Below the pieces are notes generated by a model that was not told where the DNA came from, made no database searches, and worked only from the letters and a program-made list of their open reading frames with translations. 64,000 bases of DNA from Saccharothrix saharensis (GTDB lineage: Bacteria; Actinomycetota; Actinomycetes; Mycobacteriales; Pseudonocardiaceae). The position numbers were made by a program, and so were the translations under genes. The stretch lies in assembly GCF_006716745.1 (NCBI RefSeq), contig NZ_VFPP01000001.1:7389386-7453385 (forward strand), in the 5' to 3' direction. Below are positions 52,604 through 61,289 of the stretch, in pieces. Positions within the stretch are counted from its first letter, which is position 1. Each line of letters opens with the position of its first letter.

Positions 52604-52989
52604 TTTATGTCGTGCAGTGCGGTCGGAGGAGTGGTCATCACGTTCGGATGTGCCGGCGCCCGGCGGCGGCACGCTCGGCGGGCCGTCCTGGCCGCACTGC
52701 GAGCACCGCGGGAGCGCGATGAGCATGGAGATGTCGTTGCTGTCGGCCGTGGCGCCGGTGGCGTTCACCGTGCTCGGGATCAGCGCTCGCAAGGGGTGGA
52801 ACGCGTGTTCCGCTTCGAGGGCGTCCTCGGTCGCGGGTATCGTCTACCGCGAGACGCGTCGAAGACACGCACCCCGACTCGATCCGGGCTCGGGCCGACG
52901 TACCCGCCGCTTCCGGGGGGATGTGCTGTCGCCTCGCGTGGAGCCACCGGGCAGGGCGGTGGCCGGGTCGCGGGCGAGAGGTGGTCGGG
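52604..52989. other. Intergenic region before MEDS operon
   Basis: About 385 bases without a supported gene; short frames on both strands are low-complexity. GCGGGTATCG at 52833-52842 resembles a stress-sigma -10 (G-G-G-T-A-T), but no -35 at proper spacing was found. Confidence 0.4.
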
Positions 52990-53841
52990 GTGGCGCCCAG
53001 TCGCAGGGCGGGGTTCGTCGAGCACGGACGGAACTTCGGTCCCCATGACCACGTGTGCTGGCGGTACCGCGACGCGCACGACCTCCACGACCGGGTCCGG
53101 GAGTTCCTGTCCGAGGGGCTGAGCCTCGGGTACCGCGTCCGCTACGTCGGCGCCGGTGGTCCCGACGCCCTGGTCCGGGACCTCGACGGGATCGACGGGA
53201 TCGGGCAAGCGCTGAGGACCGGGGCGGCGCAGGTCACCTCGCTGGACACCACCTACCCGCCGGGTGCGGCGATCGAGCCCGCGGCGCAGGTGCGGACCTA
53301 CGGCGAGGCCACGGACGCGGCCCTGGCCGCCGGGTACGCCGGGCTGCGGGTCGCGGCGGACTGCACGCCGCTGGTGCGCACCCCGGAACAGCTCGACGCC
53401 TTCTCCCGCTACGAGCACCGCATCGACCGGTACATGGTCGACCGGCCGTTCTCGGCGATGTGCGCCTATGCCGCCGACGAGGTGGACGAGCGCGCGTTCG
53501 CGCAGGTGGCGTGCATGCACCCCACCTCCGACGCCTCTTACGCCGGCTTCCGGTTGCACGCCGCCGCCGATCGGGCCGTCGCCTTGGCCGGCGAACTCGA
53601 CCGGTGGGACGAGGACCTGTTCACCCTGGCCCTGCACCGCGCCGACCTGGGCCCCCGCGGCGGGCAGGTGGTGCTCGACGCCACCGGCCTCACCTTCATC
53701 GACCACCGCAACCTGCTACACCTGTCCCGGCACGCCGCCGACCGCGGCACGTCGGTCGTGCTGCGCACCTCCTGGCCGGGCGCGTCCACCCTGGTGGACC
53801 TGCTCGACCTGACCAACGTCCGAGTGGAGCGTGCCGCATGA
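52990..53841 (+). CDS. MEDS-STAS signalling protein
   Basis: 283 residues: MEDS (methanogen/methylotroph DcmR sensory) domain with FGPHDHVCWRYRD near the start and SLGYRVRYVGAGG, then a STAS-like C-terminus (~195-283) with GGQVVLDATGLTFIDHRNLL. The normal STAS phospho-Ser position reads I-D-H-R, so the acceptor Ser is missing. The start GTG 52990 is 7 bases after AGAGG. Coupled to the next MEDS gene, forming a sensor/antagonist and kinase pair for sigma-factor control. Confidence 0.85.
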   Translation: MAPSRRAGFVEHGRNFGPHDHVCWRYRDAHDLHDRVREFLSEGLSLGYRVRYVGAGGPDALVRDLDGIDGIGQALRTGAAQVTSLDTTYPPGAAIEPAAQVRTYGEATDAALAAGYAGLRVAADCTPLVRTPEQLDAFSRYEHRIDRYMVDRPFSAMCAYAADEVDERAFAQVACMHPTSDASYAGFRLHAAADRAVALAGELDRWDEDLFTLALHRADLGPRGGQVVLDATGLTFIDHRNLLHLSRHAADRGTSVVLRTSWPGASTLVDLLDLTNVRVERAA

Positions 53842-54782
53842 CGATCACCGGCTTCCCGCCCCCGGGCCGTTTCGTCCATCCCGCGGTGTTCTACGCCTCC
53901 GAGGAGGAGTACCTGAGCCTGCTCGTGCCGTTCGTGGTGGCCGGGCTGGAGCAGGGGCACCCCGTCGCCGCCTCCGTGCCCGCCCGGCGGTTGCGGCTGC
54001 TGCGCGAGGGTCTCGGGGCCGCCGCCGAGGACGTGCTGCTGCTCGACATGGAGGTCGAGGGCCGCAACCCCGGCCGGATCATCCCGGGGGTGCTGCGCCG
54101 GTTCGCCGACCGCCACCCCGGCGAGCACGTCCGCATCATCGGCGAGCCGATCTGGGCCGGGCGCACCGACGCCGAGTACCCGGCCTGCGCCCAGCACGAA
54201 GCGCTGATCAACCTCGCCTTCGCCGACCGCGACATCACCATCGCCTGCCCCTACGACACCGCCTCGCTCGACGAGCACGTCGTCGCCGACGCGCTGGCGA
54301 CCCACCCGCTGGTGTGGGAGACCGATCGCCGCTACGGCAGCGACCACTACGCCCCCGACGCCGTGGTCGACCGCTACAACCAGCCCTTCGACGTCGTCCC
54401 GGACGCCGTCACGCTGGAGGTGACCACGTCCGCCGGCATCCGCGACGCCCGCCGCTTCGCCACCGGACAGGCCGGTCGGTTGGGCCTGTCCGACGACCGC
54501 ACCGCCGACCTCGCGCTGATCACCACGGAACTCGTCGTCAACAGCCTCCGGCACGCCGGCGGGACCTGCCTGCTGAGCATCTGGCGGGACGACACCCACC
54601 TGGTCTGCACCGTCCGGGACGACGGCCACCTCGCCGACCCCCTCGCCGGCCGCCGTCCCGCCGCCGTCGACCAGGACGGGGGCCGCGGGCTGCTGGTGGT
54701 CAACCAACTCGCCGACCTGGTGCGCGTGCACACCACCCCGAAGGGCACGACCACGCACGTCTTCCTGCGCATGGGCGACTGA
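53838..54782 (+). CDS. MEDS domain fused to RsbW-like anti-sigma kinase
   Basis: 314 residues. ~1-185 MEDS domain (FVHPAVFYASEEEYLSLLVP, VRIIGEPIWAGR, HEALINLAF). Residues ~200-314 are a GHKL ATPase: LALITTELVVNSLRHAGG (N-box), VRDDGH (G1) and GGRGLLVVNQLADLV (G2). This is the typical actinomycete sensor/anti-sigma fusion. ATGA overlap with the MEDS-STAS gene. The sigma target is not adjacent. Confidence 0.9.
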   Translation: MTITGFPPPGRFVHPAVFYASEEEYLSLLVPFVVAGLEQGHPVAASVPARRLRLLREGLGAAAEDVLLLDMEVEGRNPGRIIPGVLRRFADRHPGEHVRIIGEPIWAGRTDAEYPACAQHEALINLAFADRDITIACPYDTASLDEHVVADALATHPLVWETDRRYGSDHYAPDAVVDRYNQPFDVVPDAVTLEVTTSAGIRDARRFATGQAGRLGLSDDRTADLALITTELVVNSLRHAGGTCLLSIWRDDTHLVCTVRDDGHLADPLAGRRPAAVDQDGGRGLLVVNQLADLVRVHTTPKGTTTHVFLRMGD

Positions 54783-54797
54783 AGGCCGCCGGGGCGC

Positions 54798-56132
54798 TCA
54801 GCCGGTGAGGGGACGCTCCGCGCGTCGCGTCCGGGCGGGTCGGCGGTTGATGTAGGCGGCCAGGCCGCCGAGCTCCTCGTTGGCGATGAACGCCGACCGC
54901 ACGGTCAGCAGGGCTTCCTCGGCGTGGGAGTGGCAGCCCCAGGCCGCGTCACCCCAGGCGTCGGCGATCTTGAGCTCGGCCGGCGCGGTGCACCCGTCGG
55001 GACCGCCGAGCCGGCACTGCTCGGGGTGCGGTACGGCGGCCTGCGCGGTTTCGGCGGCACGCATCCGGTCGGCGAGTTCCGCCGCGGCTTCGGCGCGCCG
55101 CTCGGCCTCGGCGCGCAGTTCCCGTTCCGCGCGCATCGCCTTGGTCAGCTCGGCGCGGGCCGCTTCGGCGCGGGCCTCGGCGTCGCGGCGCGCCTGCTCG
55201 TCGTGGTGGCGCTCGATGGCCAGGGCCGCGGTGCCGGCGAAGACCCGGGCCAGGGCGAGGTCGGACTCCCTCGGTGCGCGCGGGGTCCGGTGGTACATGG
55301 CGAAGGTGCCCAGCAGGCTCCCGTCGCGGGCCAGGATCGGCGTGGACCAGCAGGCCGCGAGCCCGGCCCGGTCGGCCAGGTCCCGGAAGTCGTCCCAGAA
55401 CGGGTCCGTGGCGATGTCGGTGACGACGACCGGCTCCCGCCGGTGGGCGGCCGTGCCGCACGAGCCGACGCCCTCGCCGGTGGCGATCCCGTCGATGGCC
55501 TGGTTGTAGAAGTCGGGCAGGCTGGGCGCGGCACCGTGGTGCAGGTGCCGGCCGTCGGGATCGGCGAGCAGGACGGAGACGAGCACCTCTCCCGGTGCGA
55601 GGTCCTCGATGCAGCGGGCCATCCCGTCGAGGACCTCGGTCAGGGGCGCCTGCCGGGCGATCTGCTCGAGCAGGGCGCGGTGCTCGGCCATCAGCTGCTG
55701 GGCGTGCTTGACCTGGGTGGTCTCGACGCCGATCACCCGGATGCCGACGACGGTGCCCTCGCCGTCGCGGCGCGCCTCGTAGGTGAAGTCGAAGAACGCC
55801 TCCCGCGCGTGCGGACCGGTGTCGAGCACCACCCGCACGTCACGGCCGGTGTGGGGTTCGCCCGTGCGGTAGACCTCGTCGAGCAGCGCGATGAAGCCCT
55901 GATCGGCCAGCTCGGGCATCAACTCGGCCAGCGGGACGCCGACGCGTGCCCGGTGCTCACCGATGGTGGCGAAGAACGCCGGGTTCGCCGTCTCCACCAC
56001 GTGCGACGGCCCCGTGAGCGAGGCGAACACGGCGATGGACTGCCCGAACAAGACCTGCAGGTCCTCCTGTGCCGGGTGCCCGACGACCGCCGGCTCGACG
56101 TCCAGGGGGTGCCGGCCTGGTGCCGCTGTCAT
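54798..56132 (-). CDS. PAS-GAF sensor protein with coiled-coil tail
   Basis: 444 residues: PAS domain (~25-145; QSIAVFASLTGPSHVVETAN), GAF domain (~165-315; GEGVGSCGTAAHRREPVVVT, ACWSTPILARDGSLLGTFAM), and an Ala/Glu/Arg coiled coil (~320-375; RRDAEARAEAARAELTKAMR). The C-terminal ~70 residues have Cys (EQCRLGGPDGCTA, AWGCHSHAEEA). No histidine-kinase or phosphatase output domain follows, so it may signal by protein contact. Convergent with the MEDS pair, likely the same stress circuit. Confidence 0.85.
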   Translation of the reverse strand: MTAAPGRHPLDVEPAVVGHPAQEDLQVLFGQSIAVFASLTGPSHVVETANPAFFATIGEHRARVGVPLAELMPELADQGFIALLDEVYRTGEPHTGRDVRVVLDTGPHAREAFFDFTYEARRDGEGTVVGIRVIGVETTQVKHAQQLMAEHRALLEQIARQAPLTEVLDGMARCIEDLAPGEVLVSVLLADPDGRHLHHGAAPSLPDFYNQAIDGIATGEGVGSCGTAAHRREPVVVTDIATDPFWDDFRDLADRAGLAACWSTPILARDGSLLGTFAMYHRTPRAPRESDLALARVFAGTAALAIERHHDEQARRDAEARAEAARAELTKAMRAERELRAEAERRAEAAAELADRMRAAETAQAAVPHPEQCRLGGPDGCTAPAELKIADAWGDAAWGCHSHAEEALLTVRSAFIANEELGGLAAYINRRPARTRRAERPLTG

Positions 56133-56436
56133 CGTGTGATCCGTTCCTCCTCCGGGGCCCTCATGGTATGTCGGGGACGCACCGAACGCGTGACGGCCTC
56201 GCCCCGCGCCACGCGGCCGCACCACCGCCCAACCCGCTCCCACGCGCCAGGCCTCCCGCCACCCCCGGCCACGAGCACGGACGGCGGTGGAGTTCCTGAT
56301 CGGGCTGGCCACCGGTCGGATCCACAGCCGGGTTCCGGCACCCGCCGCGGCACCGCGGACCGGGCCGCCGATCCCGGTCGAGCCGGAGGACGTGCGCCAG
56401 TGGCCGGCCGACCCCGGCACGCGCTCCCCGAAGGTG
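56133..56436. other. Intergenic region, no gene supported
   Basis: About 300 bases with GC-rich, frame-shifting, low-complexity sequence on both strands; only the GGAGGAGGAACGG ribosome-site region of the PAS-GAF gene at 56137-56150 is recognisable. Confidence 0.4.
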
Positions 56437-56640
56437 ACAACCGGGTGACGCCGTCACCGGAAGCGGTCGCGACGTAGCGCCCCCTGGGGTCGAACACCAC
56501 TTCGAGCACCCCGCGGCGGACAGGCCACCGGTGTGTCCGACCAACGGTACGGCGAGCTACGACAACACCGTCCGATTGTGGGACGTGCAAGAAGCCGCCC
56601 CCGCCGGCGGCCCCCTGACCGGCCACCGCACCGCCCGAAT
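56437..56640. pseudogene. WD40-repeat fragments in opposite orientation
   Basis: The minus strand (~56509-56437) encodes VLEVVFDPRGRYVATASGDG, the first half of a WD40 blade. The plus strand (~56555-56626) encodes ASYDNTVRLWDVQEAAPAGG followed by PLTGHR, the second half. Together they would make one blade of a kinase/NACHT-WD40 protein, but one half is inverted. This is debris of a rearranged gene. Confidence 0.5.
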
Positions 56641-56653
56641 GTTAGCGCTAACA
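56640..56653. promoter_or_regulatory. Palindrome TGTTAGCGCTAACA
   Basis: A perfect 14-bp palindrome with central C-G, 177 bp upstream of the lectin/beta-helix gene; LacI-family operators for carbohydrate genes look like this. A half-site-like GTTAGCGTGCAC recurs at 56771-56782, near the likely promoter. Confidence 0.55.
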
Positions 56654-56829
56654 CCACCCGTTCGGGAGGCAGGGCGAAAGAACGGCATGGCACCGCGAGC
56701 CGCGACCGGATCAAGTCGTTCACGCATGCGGAACGGCCGGTCGCGGCGTTGAGTTGCGCGATCCGGTGATGTTAGCGTGCACAAGCCGCCGACCTCGTTC
56801 GTTCCGTGCACTGTCGCAGGGAGTGAAGC

Positions 56830-58407
56830 ATGCTGAGAACCAAGGTCGTGGCCGCCGCGGCCCTCCTGCTCGGCGGGGCGGCAGTGGCCGTCACCGCGCC
56901 GAACGCCGTCGCGGCCACCGTCGACACCTCCGCCTACTACGTCCTGGTCAACCGGAACAGCGGCAAGGCCCTCGACGTCTACAACCTGGCCACGACCGAC
57001 GGCGCGCGGATCGGCCAGTGGTCCCGCAACGACGGCAACTGGCAGCAGTGGCAGTTCGTCGACTCCGGCAACGGCTTCTACCGGCTCAAGTCCCGCCACA
57101 GCGGCAAGGTGCTGGACTTCCCGTCCACGAGCGACCTCGCCGGCCTCACCCAGTGGACCGACCACAACGGCCACAACCAGCAGTTCCGCCTCGCCGACTC
57201 GGGCAGCGGCCACGTCCGCCTGGTCAACCGGGCCAGCAACAAGGCCGTGGACGTGCTCAACTTCTCCACCGCGGACGGGGCCGAGGTCGTCCAGTGGCCC
57301 GACACCGGCGGCACGAACCAGCAGTGGCAACCGGTGAAGGTGAGCGGTGGCGGCACCGGGTGCGGTTCGGGCACGTTCCACGCCGAGGCGTTCAACGACA
57401 ACGGCACGTGGACCGCCCGCCGGGGCGGCACGGTCGTGTACTCCGGGTCGGACTTCCGCGCGGCGGCGCAGGCGGCGATCGGCAGCCTGACGGCCAACCG
57501 GACGTGGAAGGAGCGGGTCGTCCTCTGGCAGGGCGGCACGATCGGCGCGGGCGAGCGGATCTCCCTGCCCAGCCACACCACACTGGACTCGTGCGGGACG
57601 ATCAACGTCTCCGGCTCGGCCTCGGGCGACTACGCGCCGGTGTACTCGCGAGGGACCACGCAGGTCGACGTCCAGCACCTCTACGTCACCGGCACGCCGA
57701 TCTACGGCATCTTCATGCGCAACGTGACCAACGTGAACATCGGCCACGTGGACATGAAGCTGTCGCGCGGCCTGGGCGTGCGCATCGACAACCGCGGCGA
57801 CACCAGCCAGCGCAGCCGCAACATCAACCTCGGCTACGTCTTCGTCTCCGGTGCCTCGTCGCACGCCGTGGAGACCTACGGGGTCGACAACATCACCATC
57901 GGCACGGTCGTGGCCCGCTCCGTCGGCGAGTCCGGCCTGCTGCTCAACGAGACCACCAACGCCACCGTCGGCACCGTGGACGCGCAGAACGCGGGCACCG
58001 GCACCGGCTACGCGGCGTTCCGCACGGCCAACCGCAACGGCCGCATCAACGACGCCTACCCGGACAACATCCGGGTCGGGCTGGTCAAGGCCGCCGGCGG
58101 CGGGCGCGGTGTGTTCTGCGTGTCGGAGAGCGGCGGCCTGGTCATCGACCGCGTCGAGCTGTCCAACACCGGCAACAACGCCATCCTCATCGAGAACTGC
58201 TACGGCGTCACGATCGCGAGCCAGGGCGGCTGGGTGTCCGGCGGTGGTGAGATCCGCCTCGCGGCGCGGTCGGACTTCCCCAACAACAACCGGATCCACC
58301 TGCAGAACCTGACCGTCACCAACCAGACGATCCGGGAGAGCCCCTGCGCGGGCAACTCGGAGTTCCGCAACATCACGATGGTCAACAGCACCTGGGCGGT
58401 CTGCTGA
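56830..58407 (+). CDS. Secreted ricin-B lectin / right-handed beta-helix protein
   Basis: 525 residues. Signal peptide 1-28 (KVVAAAALLLGGAAVAVTAP, A-V-A-A). ~35-175: ricin-type trefoil (CBM13) with three repeats (SGKALDVYNLATTDGARIGQ, SGKVLDF, NKAVDVLNFS) and Q-x-W ends (QQWQFV, QQFRLA, QQWQPV). ~190-525: parallel beta-helix with pectate-lyase-like turns (INVSGSASGDY, VNIGHVDMKL, INLGYVFVSGASSHA, ITIGTVVARS). Likely a polysaccharide-binding lyase or hydrolase acting outside the cell; substrate not deducible. Preceded by a LacI-type palindrome. Confidence 0.88.
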   Translation: MLRTKVVAAAALLLGGAAVAVTAPNAVAATVDTSAYYVLVNRNSGKALDVYNLATTDGARIGQWSRNDGNWQQWQFVDSGNGFYRLKSRHSGKVLDFPSTSDLAGLTQWTDHNGHNQQFRLADSGSGHVRLVNRASNKAVDVLNFSTADGAEVVQWPDTGGTNQQWQPVKVSGGGTGCGSGTFHAEAFNDNGTWTARRGGTVVYSGSDFRAAAQAAIGSLTANRTWKERVVLWQGGTIGAGERISLPSHTTLDSCGTINVSGSASGDYAPVYSRGTTQVDVQHLYVTGTPIYGIFMRNVTNVNIGHVDMKLSRGLGVRIDNRGDTSQRSRNINLGYVFVSGASSHAVETYGVDNITIGTVVARSVGESGLLLNETTNATVGTVDAQNAGTGTGYAAFRTANRNGRINDAYPDNIRVGLVKAAGGGRGVFCVSESGGLVIDRVELSNTGNNAILIENCYGVTIASQGGWVSGGGEIRLAARSDFPNNNRIHLQNLTVTNQTIRESPCAGNSEFRNITMVNSTWAVC

Positions 58408-58412
58408 CGAGT

Positions 58413-58460
58413 GGCCGTGCCCGTGCCTCGCGGACCGCGTCGCGGGGCACGGGCACGGCC
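58413..58460 (+). terminator. Terminator of lectin/beta-helix gene
   Basis: A perfect 15-bp stem (58413-58427 against 58446-58460) with an 18-nt loop that can fold further; begins 5 bases after the stop. Confidence 0.8.
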
Positions 58461-58585
58461 GCGATCCGGTGGAGTGCCGGGACATCCGGGCCGGCGTCCC
58501 GAGCCGGACCGGCGGCGAAGCAGGACGCGCCGCGTGGTCATCGGCGGACCGGCGGGCGCTCGGGCGTTGAACATCGGGGCATCCC

Positions 58586-59260
58586 CTACGGCGCAGGGGG
58601 ATCGTCGTACCGGCGGCGAACCCCGGGCAGCAGTGCGCGCCAGATCGGGCGCCAGAGCGGGCCGGGCAGGTACCTGCTGCGTTCCTCCCGCGCGACGCGG
58701 CCGCGGGGGTGGGCCGCCCACTTGGCCGAGCCCGGGTCGAAGGTGGGGGAGTACTCGATGGCGCACACGTGCTTGACGCTCTTGTAGCCGTAGTGGGCGG
58801 GCGCCACCAGGCGGACGGGAGCGCCGTGGTCGGGGGTGAGCGCGGCCCCGCCGAGGCGGTCGGCCAGCAGCACGTCATCGGCGAGGGCGTCGTCGAGGCG
58901 CAGGCAGGACCGGTACCCGTCCACGCCGACGAACGTGACCCAGGCCGCCGTCCGGGTCACCCCGACGTCGTCGACCAGCGCCTCGTGCACGGCGCGGAAC
59001 CGCACGCCCTCCCAGTGCAGGTCCCGTGCGCTCCACGTGGTGACGCAGTGCAGGTCGGCCCGCAGCGCCTGTCGTCGGTGAGGGCCGAGCAGGTCGTCGA
59101 GGGAGCGTTGGACGGGGCGTTCGACGAAGCCGGTGACGGTCACGACGGTGCCGGTCGGCTCCTGCGGGCGGACCCGCGCGAACCGGGGCAGCCCGAACCG
59201 GCGCAGGGGAGCGGGCACTTGACCGGGCGGCAACGGCGGGTTCTCGGAGCCGGGGACCAT
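58586..59260 (-). CDS. Molybdopterin-dependent oxidoreductase (sulfite oxidase-like)
   Basis: 224 residues of the Oxidored_molyb family: FVERPVQRSLDDLL, DLHCVTTWSARDLHWEGVRF (Mo-ligand Cys at ~72), HGAPVRLVAPAHYGYKSVKH (conserved Lys) and IEYSP. It lacks a Tat signal and haem domain, so it may be cytoplasmic, unlike MsrP. Divergent from a TetR gene across three direct repeats, probably its repressor. Confidence 0.87.
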   Translation of the reverse strand: MVPGSENPPLPPGQVPAPLRRFGLPRFARVRPQEPTGTVVTVTGFVERPVQRSLDDLLGPHRRQALRADLHCVTTWSARDLHWEGVRFRAVHEALVDDVGVTRTAAWVTFVGVDGYRSCLRLDDALADDVLLADRLGGAALTPDHGAPVRLVAPAHYGYKSVKHVCAIEYSPTFDPGSAKWAAHPRGRVAREERSRYLPGPLWRPIWRALLPGVRRRYDDPPAP

Positions 59261-59288
59261 GAGCGCCTCGCCCTCTATTGGAATGTTC

Positions 59289-59330
59289 GCTCTAGAATAT
59301 ACGCTCTAGAACACCTGCTCTAGACTGCGG
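59289..59330. repeat. Three direct 14-bp repeats (GCTCTAGA core) in divergent promoter
   Basis: GCTCTAGA occurs at 59289-59296, 59303-59310 and 59317-59324, exactly 14 bp apart; each contains the palindrome TCTAGA. The array fills the 72-bp gap between the oxidoreductase and TetR starts. It is probably a multi-copy TetR operator. Confidence 0.7.
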
Positions 59331-59332
59331 GC

Positions 59333-59944
59333 ATGTCGAGGCGCCGGCTGCACAGCGAGGACGCGATCCTCGACGCAACCCGCGACCTGCTGGTGCGAGG
59401 AGGTCCGGACGCGGCGACCACGGGCGCGATCAGCGCGCTCAGCGGCGCGCCCACGGGATCGATCTACCACCGGTACGGCTCACGCACGCGTTTGTTCGCC
59501 GAGGTGTGGCTGCGCACCGTCATCCGTTTCCAGACCGGTTTGCTCGCCGCCGCCACCGCCGCCACCACCGGCTCCGGGCTCGAGCGCGTGCTCGCGGCGG
59601 CCGACTGGACCGTCGAGTTCGCGGTCCGCCACCCCGACGACGCCCGACTGCTGCTCCAAGCCGACCGGGCGCGGCTGCTCACCGAGGCCGACCTGCCGCC
59701 GGCGACCCGGCAGGCGCTCACCGACCTCAACGTTCCCGTGGCCGAGCTGATCCGCGACCTGGCGACCGGGCTGTTCGGCACGGCGGAGCCCCGGCACGCC
59801 GAACTGGTGTCGATCGCCGTGGTGGACGTGCCCTACGCCGTCGTCCGCCGCCACTTGCACCGCGGCACCTCCCCGGAACCGCACCGCGACCTCATCGCGG
59901 CGACGGTCCGCGCCCTGGTCGAATCCCCCGCCGTGCGAGCGTGA
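59333..59944 (+). CDS. TetR family regulator
   Basis: 203 residues: HTH GPDAATTGAISALSGAPTGS, IYHRYGSRTRLFAEVWLRTV. The start ATG is close to the last TCTAGA repeat, so autoregulation is expected. The ligand domain contains DDARLLLQADRARLLTEADL, as in many TetR proteins controlling oxidoreductases. Confidence 0.92.
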   Translation: MSRRRLHSEDAILDATRDLLVRGGPDAATTGAISALSGAPTGSIYHRYGSRTRLFAEVWLRTVIRFQTGLLAAATAATTGSGLERVLAAADWTVEFAVRHPDDARLLLQADRARLLTEADLPPATRQALTDLNVPVAELIRDLATGLFGTAEPRHAELVSIAVVDVPYAVVRRHLHRGTSPEPHRDLIAATVRALVESPAVRA

Positions 59945-60681
59945 CGCGATCTCGCGTCCACTGTGGCCGGTCCGGGTCGTGGACGGCGTCGGTGGGTGCG
60001 CTTCCAGTGGCCCCGGGGCACATCGCCGCGCCCGGAGCGCCCAACGACCCGCTCCTGCTGTCCGACCCGGCCATCGCCGCGTTCGCGGTGTGGTCGACTC
60101 GCGGCGGTTACCGCCCTCCGCGAGTTGCCCCACCACCATGCCGAGTACCTCGTGACCCGAACCTGACGCATCGCCGACATTCGCGTCGACCCGGCGGCGT
60201 GGCGGCCGGCGAAGCGGTGCGACCCGGCCCGGGTCGAGCCGCCGCGGGTTCGAGACGCCGACCTCGCCCGCGGGCCGCCTGTCGAGGAACCGCTCGGTGC
60301 GCGGCGTCGACGAGAGCCGGACCACACGCCCTACGTCCTGGAACTCGACCTCGACGTGCTCGGGGAGGCGATGGTGACCACTGCGCGGGACCGCGCCCGT
60401 GTCGCCCCCGACGGGCCTGCTGCCGGTCGACGCACTGGGGAGTGATCACCGACGAGGTGATGACGAGCGTGTGGGCGAAACCGGACTTCGAGGGACGACC
60501 GTCAGCGCGATCCAGCACTCGTCGGTGCCACCGTTGCTCCGACGCCGTGACGACTCCTGATCCCCGTCGTAGGACGGGCACCCGGCGGCTACCCGGGAAG
60601 TACCCGGAGGACGCGTCTTGCGGTTGTGTGACGGTCCCGCCCGTCCGTCATCGGCGGCGCGGACGAGGGTAGCCGGATGCT
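59945..60681. other. Gene-poor stretch with decayed coding sequence
   Basis: About 740 bases. Plus-strand segments such as DIRVDPAAWRPAKRCDPARV (~60177-60236) and YVLELDLDVLGEAMVTTARD (~60328-60390) look protein-like but are broken by stops and frame changes. No family recognised and no intact gene. A small hairpin or promoter for the next lipoprotein was not identified. Confidence 0.4.
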
Positions 60682-61248
60682 ATGGAGCGAACACGCCTTC
60701 TGGCCGCGGCGGTGGCCTCGCTGTCGGTGCTCACGTCCTGTTCGGACGATGTGGATCGAGCCGGCACCATGGGGTCCAACGAAGAAGTCGGAACCGTGAA
60801 GCTGCGCAATGTCTTCGTCGAGGCCCCACCCGACATCGAGTACCGGTACGGCCCGGGTGACGAGGCGATCGTGCGCCTGGAGCTCTTCAGCGAGGCCGAC
60901 GACCCCGCCACCCTGGTGTCCGTGCGCACCGACCTCGCGCAACGGGTGGAGATGATCGCCGACCCGGACTGCGACGGTGAGCGCGAGCGGGTGTCGAGCA
61001 TCGTCGTCCCGCCCGAGGGCGCGGTGAACGAGCCCGGCAGCCCCCACTCCGCCTACCACCTCAGGATCGTGGACTTCCGCCGCGAAGTCCTCGCCGGAAC
61101 GACTGTTCCGCTGGTCTTCACCTTCCGGGACGCGGGGGAGGTGACCGTCGACGCGATGGTGGAGGCCGGTGACGACGGCGATGTCCCCCCTCCTCGGGCG
61201 GACTGCCCGAAGAAGGGGGAACGCCGTGGACCCCGAACACCGCGGTGA
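60682..61248 (+). CDS. Lipoprotein, possible PCu(A)C-like copper chaperone fold
   Basis: 188 residues: signal MERTRLLAAAVASLSVLTSC with lipobox L-T-S-C. The mature domain has YRYGPGDEAIVRLELFSEAD and ends in LRIVDFRREVLAGTTVPLVF, TFRDAGEVTVDAMV, a pattern seen in DUF461/PCu(A)C-type cupredoxin-like lipoproteins of actinobacteria. The H-M-x(10)-M-x(21)-H-x-M copper motif is not evident, so copper binding is doubtful. The next lipoprotein lies 41 bp downstream. Confidence 0.7.
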   Translation: MERTRLLAAAVASLSVLTSCSDDVDRAGTMGSNEEVGTVKLRNVFVEAPPDIEYRYGPGDEAIVRLELFSEADDPATLVSVRTDLAQRVEMIADPDCDGERERVSSIVVPPEGAVNEPGSPHSAYHLRIVDFRREVLAGTTVPLVFTFRDAGEVTVDAMVEAGDDGDVPPPRADCPKKGERRGPRTPR

Positions 61249-61289
61249 CGTGGTCGCCGTGACGCGAACGTGGATCGAGGAGGCTCACC

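Noticed and set aside
52807..52840. SigB-like promoter before the MEDS operon (GTTCCG ... GGGTAT)
   Set aside because: Spacing of 22 bp is too long for a stress-sigma promoter; kept only as a remark in the intergenic entry.
52607..53122. 171-codon plus-strand ORF before and overlapping the MEDS gene
   Set aside because: Its last part reads the MEDS gene in another frame and the first part is low complexity.
59289..59324. The three GCTCTAGA repeats as a possible CRISPR-like or att array
   Set aside because: Units are only 14 bp with 6-bp variable parts, in a divergent promoter beside a TetR gene; operator function is simpler.
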